DNA of 12,992 nt from SLFT01 sp964493075 (GTDB lineage Bacteria; Hydrogenedentota; Hydrogenedentia; Hydrogenedentales; CAITNO01). The translations under genes were made by a program, and so were the position numbers. This document shows positions 1 through 5,699 of the stretch, piece by piece (the stretch's first letter is position 1; each line of letters begins with the position of its first letter). Under the pieces are notes generated by a model. The model searched no databases, was not told where the DNA came from, and saw only the letters and a list, made by a program, of their open reading frames with translations. The stretch is taken from the NCBI GenBank assembly GCA_964493075.1, contig CAZBNU010000105.1, positions 1-12,992 of the forward strand, given 5' to 3'.

Positions 1-30
1 CAGGAAAATAATCAATACTTACGGCTGCCT

Positions 31-61
31 CAGCGGTCAACGGCGGAATCGCTGGGTTTTT
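31..61 (+). terminator. Possible weak terminator of a gene upstream of the window
   Basis: The inverted repeat CAGCG (31-35) / CGCTG (50-54) has a 14-nt loop and is followed by GGTTTTT. The stem is short and the loop large, so this is a weak candidate. It would fit the end of a rightward gene lying before base 1. Confidence 0.25.
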
Positions 62-73
62 GGGGTGGGGTTT

Positions 74-101
74 TTGTTTTTGTCCGGCCAAGGCGTATAA
101 T
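74..101 (+). promoter_or_regulatory. Candidate sigma70 promoter for the kinase leader
   Basis: TATAAT at 96-101 is a perfect -10 hexamer. TTGTTT at 74-79 is a half-matching -35 at a 16-bp spacing. The start would be near 108, about 270 nt before the kinase gene. No better promoter was seen nearer to the gene. Confidence 0.4.
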
Positions 102-269
102 ATGGCAGGATTGGACAGAAATGTCTTTACGAAAAACCGTCTGTTTTCAGTTTAGGCGTGTTGCAAAATTAAATTTTGGAACGGGCCTCGTCAGACGGTA
201 ACAATTTCTTTTTCGCAAACACGAGGCGTTCATAAGAGTGTCTGCGCAAAAGTTAGATTGCTTTTGGGA

Positions 270-282
270 TTTGGGGCCCAAA
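270..282. promoter_or_regulatory. 13-bp palindrome upstream of the kinase gene
   Basis: TTTGGG-G-CCCAAA is a perfect inverted repeat with a single central base, about 95 bp before the kinase start. Its size suits a dimeric repressor site or a short RNA hairpin. No known regulator motif is recognised. Confidence 0.3.
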
Positions 283-375
283 GGCAGGATAGAAATAATG
301 GATAATAAAAGTTTATCTGTTGGTAAAAGGGCTTTGGTGAAGGCATGATATTTCGATGGACAGGGAAAATAACAG

Positions 376-1260
376 ATGTTGAATTTTGAACCCGGAAGTG
401 TTATCGCAGACCGGTATGTTATTAAAGAAAAACTCGGGCAAGGCGGAATGGGCGCCGTATTTCTTGTCACAGACAACCATACAGGTCAGGATGTGGCGTT
501 GAAGACGCTGCTTGATAAGTACGCCCAGAACCAGCATGCCTCAGTGCGTTTTGTTCGTGAAGCGAATACCTTAGTGCGCTTGAATCATCCCGGTATCATG
601 AAGATTTATGATGCCAAGCAATGGGAAGGCACCCTCTTCTATGTGATGGAGTATGTGGACGGCAAGAGCCTGCGCCAATGGCTGAAGGAGCGTGGAAAAC
701 TGCCCCTCAATTCCGTTGTGCGCGTGTTGTGTCTTGTAGCCGATGCGCTTACCCATGCCCACCGCCTGACCATCCACCGCGACCTTGCTCCGGAAAACAT
801 CATGGTGCTTGCTGACGGTTCCGTGCGGCTCCTTGATTTCGGGCTGGCAAAATTGGATGACCGTTACAAAGACCTTACTTGTGCCGGAACCAATCTGGGA
901 CGCATTGAATATATCGCGCCAGAGCAGCAGATTAATGCCGCAAAAGTGGACAAGCGCACGGATATTTATCCGCTGGGCATTATGTTTTTTGAACTGCTGA
1001 CAGGGCGTCGGCCAAAGTTCAACGAAAAAATTACCACTCTGATGCCGGAATTGCCCCCTGAGGCCGATGAATTTATGCAGATGGCGACTGCATCGGACCC
1101 TGACAAGCGTTTTCCAACTGCGCACGCATTTCGTGACGCGTTGATGCGCGTGTATAAGATTTCCCAAGGGGAAATGAAGTCTGAGCTGGCCCAAAAGCAG
1201 AGCTTTATTGCCAGAGTGTCAGGTTGGTTCAAAAAACGGTTGAGCCGAAAAGAAAAATAG
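376..1260 (+). CDS. Soluble Hanks-type serine/threonine protein kinase
   Basis: This 294-residue protein is essentially only a protein kinase domain, which transfers phosphate from ATP to Ser/Thr on target proteins. Visible motifs are the glycine-rich loop GQGGMG at 21-26, ATP-binding lysine K43 in VALK, helix-C glutamate E62, HRDLAPEN at 134-141 with catalytic D136 and N141, DFG at 154-156 and APE at 181-183. It should therefore be active. The usual lysine of HRDLKPEN is alanine here. No transmembrane segment or sensor domain follows the kinase core, only a basic tail (WFKKRLSRKEK), so it is probably cytosolic or membrane-associated by charge. The start at 376 places the domain at the N-terminus; the upstream AGGGA is a weak ribosome site. 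The substrate is unknown, and the convergent neighbour gives no functional link. Confidence 0.93.
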   Translation: MLNFEPGSVIADRYVIKEKLGQGGMGAVFLVTDNHTGQDVALKTLLDKYAQNQHASVRFVREANTLVRLNHPGIMKIYDAKQWEGTLFYVMEYVDGKSLRQWLKERGKLPLNSVVRVLCLVADALTHAHRLTIHRDLAPENIMVLADGSVRLLDFGLAKLDDRYKDLTCAGTNLGRIEYIAPEQQINAAKVDKRTDIYPLGIMFFELLTGRRPKFNEKITTLMPELPPEADEFMQMATASDPDKRFPTAHAFRDALMRVYKISQGEMKSELAQKQSFIARVSGWFKKRLSRKEK

Positions 1261-1302
1261 TTGTCATCTAATTCGAAAGTTTTTGTTCGTGGTGGACAGC
1301 TA
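1258..1302. terminator. Possible shared hairpin between convergent genes
   Basis: TAGTTGTC (1258-1265) can pair with GACAGCTA (1295-1302) through eight base pairs, one of them G-U. The arms contain the stop codons of the kinase and of the IclR gene, so one hairpin could end both transcripts. No clean T-run follows, so the terminator role is weakly supported. Confidence 0.25.
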
Positions 1303-2088
1303 CGATTCCTTTTCCTTTTGTGCCGCGTATCCCAACATCCTGGACGCATTGTTGGCGATTGTGAGCACCTGCGGCCCCAGTTTTCGGCAACGGGCCAGGG
1401 ACAGCCGGGAGGCAGGGCCGGAAATGCCCAGCGCTGCCACGGGATGACCGGTACAGTCCAAAACTGCCGCCGCAAGACAGCGCACTCCCAGCAGAAATTC
1501 CTCATTGTCCAGTGCCCACCCACGAATTGAACTGGCTTCCAAATCCGATTGAAGTTCATCCAAGGTAACAGGGGTGCGGTCGGTGTAGGCGTGAAGGGCA
1601 GCGCCCCGAAGAATATCTTCTCGCTGCTTTTCTGGCAGTGCCACCAGAATCGCTTTCCCCAGGGCGGTGCAGTGTGCTGGTTCGCTGCGCCCCACAACAG
1701 TGCGCACTCCCATAACCTGCGGCGTGCAGACCCAGTCCACAAAAACAATGTTCACGCCTGAAAGTACCGCCAGATGCGAGGTTTCACCCGTGAGATCGGT
1801 CAGTTCTTGCAACAGGGGACGGCAAACCTGTTGTAAACCCGTCTGGCTTTGAAAGGCGTCGTACAGAACCAGTGCTTGTGCGCCGAGTGCGTAGTTGCGT
1901 GATTCCGGTTCCTGGCGGGCATAACCGCGTTTGACCAATGTTGTTAACAGACGGTGTGCGGTGCTCTTATCAAGCCCTAGATGTTCTCCCAACTCAGTGA
2001 CGCCCATGGGTCGCGCTGCGGATGCCAGTAATTCCAGTATGTCTAATCCGCGGGCAAGTGTGCGTGCGCCGCTTTTTATGGTTTTCAT
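1300..2088 (-). CDS. IclR-family transcriptional regulator
   Basis: This 262-residue DNA-binding regulator has the standard IclR layout. The N-terminal winged helix-turn-helix spans about 8-72, with VTELGEHLGLDKSTAHRLL as the recognition region. The C-terminal effector-binding domain shows family hallmarks: PAHCTALGKAIL (138-148), EEFLLGVRCLAAAV (196-209) and ALGISGPASRLS (219-230). An ATG further upstream at 2187 would give a longer protein, but it lies inside a perfect promoter, so the start at 2088 is chosen. The ribosome site there is poor. It is divergent from the pseudopilin gene. IclR proteins usually respond to small metabolites and control catabolic genes. Regulation of the neighbouring secreted glycan genes is a reasonable guess, with no direct proof. 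Confidence 0.93.
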   Translation of the reverse strand: MKTIKSGARTLARGLDILELLASAARPMGVTELGEHLGLDKSTAHRLLTTLVKRGYARQEPESRNYALGAQALVLYDAFQSQTGLQQVCRPLLQELTDLTGETSHLAVLSGVNIVFVDWVCTPQVMGVRTVVGRSEPAHCTALGKAILVALPEKQREDILRGAALHAYTDRTPVTLDELQSDLEASSIRGWALDNEEFLLGVRCLAAAVLDCTGHPVAALGISGPASRLSLARCRKLGPQVLTIANNASRMLGYAAQKEKES

Positions 2089-2134
2089 AAGTTGAAAAGT
2101 CCCGTTGGTTTTGTTTTTATATTCACCCGCCTGA

Positions 2135-2149
2135 TTGCAATATGTGGAA
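2135..2149. promoter_or_regulatory. Possible IclR-type operator half-sites
   Basis: TTGCA (2135-2139) and TGGAA (2145-2149) form an imperfect inverted pair just downstream of the predicted iclR transcription start. A site here could serve autorepression. The match is short and not in the arrangement known for the E. coli IclR operator. Confidence 0.2.
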
Positions 2150-2158
2150 CTATGTGTT

Positions 2159-2187
2159 ATTATATAAAACACCGCTGTGTGTGTCAA
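2159..2187 (-). promoter_or_regulatory. Perfect-consensus sigma70 promoter of the IclR gene
   Basis: On the minus strand TTGACA (2187-2182) is followed after exactly 17 bp by TATAAT (2164-2159). Both hexamers and the spacing are ideal. Transcription would start near 2152 and leave a leader of about 64 nt before the ATG at 2088. This rules out the upstream ATG at 2187 as the start codon. Confidence 0.8.
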
Positions 2188-2198
2188 TAGTATTGCCT

Positions 2199-2215
2199 TA
2201 CGTTTTATAATCTGT
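2199..2215 (+). promoter_or_regulatory. 17-bp motif containing TATAAT, before the pseudopilin gene
   Basis: A 17-bp word, TACGTTTTATAATCTGT, occurs here and again at 5606-5622 before the beta-helix gene. It contains TATAAT (2206-2211), so it may be a -10 region used by both genes. No good -35 lies 16-18 bp upstream at either site, so it could instead be the end of a dispersed repeat. Confidence 0.4.
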
Positions 2216-2238
2216 TGAGATGAATAAGGAGTTATATC

Positions 2239-3261
2239 ATGTGTCGCCGCGGATTTACCCTGATTGAACTACTTGTGGTGATTGCTATCATCGGCATTTT
2301 GGCGGCCATCCTGCTGCCTGCTCTGGCCCGTGCCCGCGAAGCAGCACGCCGATCAAGTTGCCAGAACAATCTGAAGCAATGGGGGCTGATTTACAAGATG
2401 TATGCTAACGAAGCGCCCGGGGAAAAGTTCCCGCCCATCGCGGCATGGCCTTACACCGCGTTTGGTCCAGCACCGGAAACGGTGTATCCTGAATATCTGA
2501 CTGACCCAGCAATTATTGTTTGTCCCTCGGATTCAAGAGGTGAACCGGAGGATATGTATTGTTGTTATGCGCCGTCCCATCCCAATGCAACGGAATGGCA
2601 CAGCATCTATCTTGACACGATCTACTACAGCGGTCAATGCTGGATTGAAGCGCGGGGCTACCTCATGCAGGAAAGTTACGCTTATTTCGGCTGGGTCTTT
2701 GACCGGCTTGACAGTCGCGACGAATACGAAGAACCCCTTGGTACCTGTGCGCCCGTGCTTGCTTCAGCCATCCCGCTTGCGTTCCCGGATATAGATTCCG
2801 AGCTGGTAGCGGAAGCGGTGCAGTCGGATGCGCCTATACAACTGGCCATGTTGTTTGAAGCCATGTTGCCGGAACTGGCCCCTTCGCTGCTCAGTCCCGC
2901 CAATGTGGAACTGGGCATGGAAGCACGCAAATTGGTGGATAAGGACTATGAGGTGCCTGCACCCAACGGAAATGGAGGCGGCAACAAGGTCTATCGGCTG
3001 CGGGAAGGGGTGGAGCGCTTTCTGATCACGGATATTAACAACCCGGGTGCTTCTGCACAGGCCCAAAGTACCGTCATTATTATGGCTGACCTTATGGGAG
3101 CGGGTACGGGAAGCACCATATTCAACCACATTCCCGGAGGATGTAATGTACTGTTTATGGATGGTCACTGTGCATTCATTCGCTATCCCGGTAAGGGACC
3201 TGTTACTCCGGCTATGGCTACGCTACTGGGTATTCTGGCCGCGGGTTTCGATGTAAGCTGA
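2239..3261 (+). CDS. Type II/IV pseudopilin-like protein, DUF1559 type
   Basis: This 340-residue exported protein has a class III (prepilin) leader: the short basic MCRRG is cut before F6 of GFTLIELLVV by a prepilin peptidase, and residues 6-29 form the hydrophobic pilin helix. The following ARAREAARRSSCQNNLKQWG, the VCPSD stretch (C95-D98) and the C-terminal NVLFMDGH (303-310) are typical of the DUF1559/H-X9-DG pseudopilins expanded in planctomycete-like bacteria. Here ten residues, not nine, separate H297 from D308-G309. An acidic, helix-prone region about 170-235 (LASAIPLAF... LVDKDYEVP) is not recognised as a domain. The ribosome site AAGGAG (2226-2231) lies 7 nt from the ATG. Role: surface or pseudopilus-associated protein; exact function unknown. 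The next gene, 98 bp downstream, may be co-transcribed. Confidence 0.9.
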   Translation: MCRRGFTLIELLVVIAIIGILAAILLPALARAREAARRSSCQNNLKQWGLIYKMYANEAPGEKFPPIAAWPYTAFGPAPETVYPEYLTDPAIIVCPSDSRGEPEDMYCCYAPSHPNATEWHSIYLDTIYYSGQCWIEARGYLMQESYAYFGWVFDRLDSRDEYEEPLGTCAPVLASAIPLAFPDIDSELVAEAVQSDAPIQLAMLFEAMLPELAPSLLSPANVELGMEARKLVDKDYEVPAPNGNGGGNKVYRLREGVERFLITDINNPGASAQAQSTVIIMADLMGAGTGSTIFNHIPGGCNVLFMDGHCAFIRYPGKGPVTPAMATLLGILAAGFDVS

Positions 3262-3301
3262 GAGATGGTTCATTACTAACAAGAATATGCTCCTATAAGT
3301 A

Positions 3302-3322
3302 CGCAACTGAGTTGCGGGCAAC
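3302..3322. promoter_or_regulatory. Overlapping inverted repeats before the GH20-like gene
   Basis: CGCAACT-G-AGTTGCG (3302-3316) is a perfect palindrome with one central base. Its right half also forms GTTGC-GG-GCAAC (3311-3322). As RNA, only one of the two hairpins can form at a time; as DNA, the first is a good-looking dimer site. It lies about 40 bp before the start codon. Confidence 0.35.
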
Positions 3323-3359
3323 GCCTGCTTCAATACCAATTCCAGGGAGGAGATGTGTC

Positions 3360-5483
3360 ATGTCCGAGAAGAGTTTCCTATTTTTACTATGTGCCCTTCC
3401 TTTGTTCTTTTCGGTTCAAGCAGTGGCATTTCCCATTGTAGTGCCGGAACCCCAGCAGATGCAGTGGACTTCCAGCGAAGAAGGTTGGGTAAAGGTCAAC
3501 GTACTCAAAGCGGTCGCATTGGATGAATCCTTATCTCTTGACATGGCAGCGCTCCAACGATTAAGCGCCAGAACCGGGGTGTCGTTGCCGCTGAAAAAAA
3601 ATGGTAATTTCCAACTTTTGCTGGAGACTTTGCCTGAGGGAATTCCAGCGCGAACGAGACCGGAAGCGTATACGTTGACAGTAGATGAGTCCGGTATTGT
3701 TGTTGTCGCAGAAACGGGACATGGCATCCATAATGGCCTCACCACGCTTCATGGGCTATACGATCCCGAAAAGGGGTTCCCCTGTATATCGATTATAGAC
3801 TGGCCGGACCAGCAATGGCGCGGTACTTATGTGCCGGGTATTTCGAGGGCGGAGGAATTGTTTGAGCAGTTTGTAGCCCTTAAATTGAACCTTTTGTTAC
3901 TGGAAGATGGTAATCTCTACGACTTGGACAATGCAGAAACTTGCCAGCGGTTCCAGAGGCTGGCGAAAAGATGCCGTGAGAATTTTATTGAATTTGTGCC
4001 GGAACTGCAGAGTCTCGGCTGGGGACATTTTGTGTTGCAGCGGGAACCGCGCGCCGTGGAAGCGCGTAGGGTAGAGCGAGTACAGTTTCTCGTCCGGGAA
4101 GGGCGTGTTTATTCGCCCGACCCTGCCTTGCCCGGTCCGGTCACAATTGTCAACGCCTCTTTTGAAAAAGGTCTTGAAGGATGGAAGGCGCAGACCCATC
4201 ATGGACGCTGGACCGCCGCTTCCGCAGAAGAAGCACAGATGGATCCAGATGGACACGCACTGAAACTCGCACTTAAAGATCAGGGCACCGTCCGTGTGGA
4301 ACAGGAGGTCGCTGTTCAGCCGAATGGACGTTATCGGGTCAGGTGTCGCATAAAAACGCAGCAGGTTGTTGGTGACGGTGGCGCATACATCGAGGTGTAT
4401 GGTATCGGTCGGCGTGGTGATATGGCGTTAATTGGAAGAAACCGGAAGAATATCAGCGGGACGGTGGACTGGCAGTACAGCCAGGCGGAGTTTGATACAG
4501 GCGCAGTCCAAAGAGCGCGTCCAGGTGGCGCTATTGCCGAAGAGGAGCGTTCACTTCCCAAAGAGGGGTACGAAAAGGTGCGCATTTATGTGCGCCTTCA
4601 GGATGCCACGGGAACAGCATGGTTCGATGATGTAGAAATAGAGTCGCTTCAATCTCCAAATGCATTGGCAAATATTGTGGTGACCGACCGCGCAAAGGTG
4701 GTGGTGGAAAGTGAGGACGGGAATACTATTTTTGAAGAAGGTAGGGACTATACTCTCGAAATCCCGGAACTGAAATATCCCTATAAGTTTGGATTGCCGC
4801 TGCAGGTCGTGTTGGCGGATAAAAGTCGGATTAAGGAAGGGGATACCCTGTTACTGAGTTTTAATCAGGCTACCCTTGAGGACATCACCTGCTGTCCGTC
4901 TGAACCCCTCTACGATGCGTTCATGCGCAAGTCCATTGCCGCTGTTGTTGAAAAACTGGATCCCAACTACCTGCATATTGGCCATGACGAGCCACGTTTT
5001 TTCAATCGCGACCAGCGTTGTGCTGATCGTGGTTTGTCGAACGAAGAATTGTTTGCGGATACAATCAAGAACATATACGCATCAGCAAAGGCCGCCAATC
5101 CCGATATCCGCGTCATGCTGTGGGACGACGCCATCAACCCCTATCAAAACGGGCCGCATCTGGATACCTCGGAAGTTGCCCGGCATCTACCCAAAGACAT
5201 CATCATCAACGTCTGGTGGTATGATAATGTGGATTGGGAAAGGCAATTGGACAAGTCCGTGGCATTCTTTATGGAACAGGGATTCGAGGTGACCGGCTCC
5301 CCGTGGTTCCGACTTCCCAACGCCCGCCGCTGGGCTGAAGTATTCAACACCCTAAAAGATAACCCCAAGGCGCTGGGCATCATCTATACCAGTTGGGAGG
5401 AAGTTCCCGATCCCTGGGCAGCGCTCGAGTTCACAGCAGAGCATACATGGTCATTCGGTAAGCCAGCCCTGCCTGCCCAGTAA
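3360..5483 (+). CDS. Secreted GH20-like beta-N-acetylhexosaminidase with inserted CBM-like domain
   Basis: This 707-residue secreted protein has a signal peptide at 1-23 (hydrophobic core FLFLLCALPLFF, cleavage after AVA). Residues 25-145 resemble the GH20 N-terminal alpha/beta domain and end in GIHNGLTTLHGL. The barrel begins at QQWRGTYVPG and the conserved acidic pair is in LHIGHDEP (D543-E544), matching the H-x-G-x-D-E motif of family 20 hexosaminidases. WDD (588-590), WWYDN (619-623) and SWEE (678-681) are likely sugar-contacting segments. A jelly-roll-like module, from NASFEKGLEGW (N265) to WFDDVEIESL (W421-430), interrupts the barrel and looks like a CBM4/9-type binding domain. The start at 3360 has a strong site (GGGAGGAG, 3345-3352); an in-frame TTG at 3312 would add 16 residues before the signal peptide. 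Substrate is unproven; terminal GlcNAc/GalNAc removal is the family expectation. Confidence 0.8.
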   Translation: MSEKSFLFLLCALPLFFSVQAVAFPIVVPEPQQMQWTSSEEGWVKVNVLKAVALDESLSLDMAALQRLSARTGVSLPLKKNGNFQLLLETLPEGIPARTRPEAYTLTVDESGIVVVAETGHGIHNGLTTLHGLYDPEKGFPCISIIDWPDQQWRGTYVPGISRAEELFEQFVALKLNLLLLEDGNLYDLDNAETCQRFQRLAKRCRENFIEFVPELQSLGWGHFVLQREPRAVEARRVERVQFLVREGRVYSPDPALPGPVTIVNASFEKGLEGWKAQTHHGRWTAASAEEAQMDPDGHALKLALKDQGTVRVEQEVAVQPNGRYRVRCRIKTQQVVGDGGAYIEVYGIGRRGDMALIGRNRKNISGTVDWQYSQAEFDTGAVQRARPGGAIAEEERSLPKEGYEKVRIYVRLQDATGTAWFDDVEIESLQSPNALANIVVTDRAKVVVESEDGNTIFEEGRDYTLEIPELKYPYKFGLPLQVVLADKSRIKEGDTLLLSFNQATLEDITCCPSEPLYDAFMRKSIAAVVEKLDPNYLHIGHDEPRFFNRDQRCADRGLSNEELFADTIKNIYASAKAANPDIRVMLWDDAINPYQNGPHLDTSEVARHLPKDIIINVWWYDNVDWERQLDKSVAFFMEQGFEVTGSPWFRLPNARRWAEVFNTLKDNPKALGIIYTSWEEVPDPWAALEFTAEHTWSFGKPALPAQ

Positions 5484-5485
5484 AA

Positions 5486-5545
5486 TTCGGGGGACAAGAA
5501 TGTCCCCCCTCCGAGATGGACGGAGCGGGGACATTCCTGTCCCCG
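5486..5545. repeat. Composite palindromic repeat (GGGGACA element pair, copy 1)
   Basis: Two hairpin units lie head to head. Unit A is GGGGGACA-AGAA-TGTCCCCC (5489-5508) and unit B is CGGGGACA-TTCC-TGTCCCCG (5526-5545). They are joined by CTCCG (5509-5513) / CGGAG (5521-5525), which pair around a 7-nt loop. Unit B is the reverse complement of unit A at 22 of 25 positions. The region at 5486-5514 also matches 10858-10886 at 28 of 29 positions. This organisation resembles REP/BIME elements. It starts 3 bp after the GH20-like stop codon and could also act on transcript ends. Confidence 0.85.
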
Positions 5546-5553
5546 GCCTAAAT

Positions 5554-5609
5554 CGTAGACGCGGCATCTTGCCGCGTTAAGATAAAGAGGCAAGGATGCC
5601 TCTTCTACG
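5554..5609. repeat. Three-way-junction-like palindromic repeat
   Basis: An outer stem CGTAG (5554-5558) / CTACG (5605-5609) encloses two perfect hairpins: CGCGGCA-TCT-TGCCGCG (5560-5576) and AAGAGGCA-AGGA-TGCCTCTT (5585-5604). The first 16 bp, CGTAGACGCGGCATCT, recur exactly at 10780-10795. This suggests a mobile or amplified non-coding element distinct from the GGGGACA unit next to it. Confidence 0.75.
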
Positions 5610-5622
5610 TTTTATAATCTGT
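5606..5622 (+). promoter_or_regulatory. Second copy of the 17-bp TATAAT-containing motif
   Basis: This is identical to 2199-2215 over 17 bp, with TATAAT at 5613-5618, about 80 bp before the beta-helix gene. It begins inside the last arm of the palindromic repeat, so the repeat may supply the -10 box. A TATAGT at 5662-5667 is an alternative -10. Neither has a convincing -35. Confidence 0.35.
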
Positions 5623-5699
5623 ATAAAAACAATCGAAAAGACCTCGTCCTGCAAAATAGTGTATAGTAAGCCCTCGTGAACATCTAAGGAGTTTTTTTC

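Larger units (their letters stand above)
1..375. other. Non-coding region upstream of the kinase gene
   Basis: I find no credible gene here. The first 60 bases hold a weak terminator-like inverted repeat, CAGCG (31-35) with CGCTG (50-54), followed by GGTTTTT, which may end a gene lying before the window. A TATAAT box follows at 96-101. Between 136 and 282 there are five perfect inverted repeats: 136-143 with 192-199, 164-170 with 172-178, 185-191 with 221-227, 247-252 with 261-266, and 270-275 with 277-282. If transcribed from the TATAAT box, this would be a folded leader of about 270 nt for the kinase, or a separate small RNA. Neither is proven. Confidence 0.6.

Noticed and set aside
571..1194. 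207-codon open frame antisense to the kinase
   Set aside because: It is fully covered by a well-supported kinase domain on the other strand and its protein has no recognisable features.
966..1748. 260-codon minus-strand frame spanning the kinase end and iclR
   Set aside because: It overlaps two clear genes in other frames, is tryptophan/proline rich and has no domain signs.
2089..2187. N-terminal extension of the IclR protein from an ATG at 2187
   Set aside because: The extension lies across a perfect -35/-10 promoter and encodes no family-like sequence, so the start at 2088 was chosen.
5484..5545. Intrinsic terminator of the GH20-like gene
   Set aside because: The hairpins are strong but not followed by a T-run, and the same units recur upstream of another gene, so they are listed as repeats.
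5486..5609. CRISPR array
   Set aside because: The repeats are inverted hairpin units of different kinds, not direct repeats with regular spacers, and no cas gene is present.
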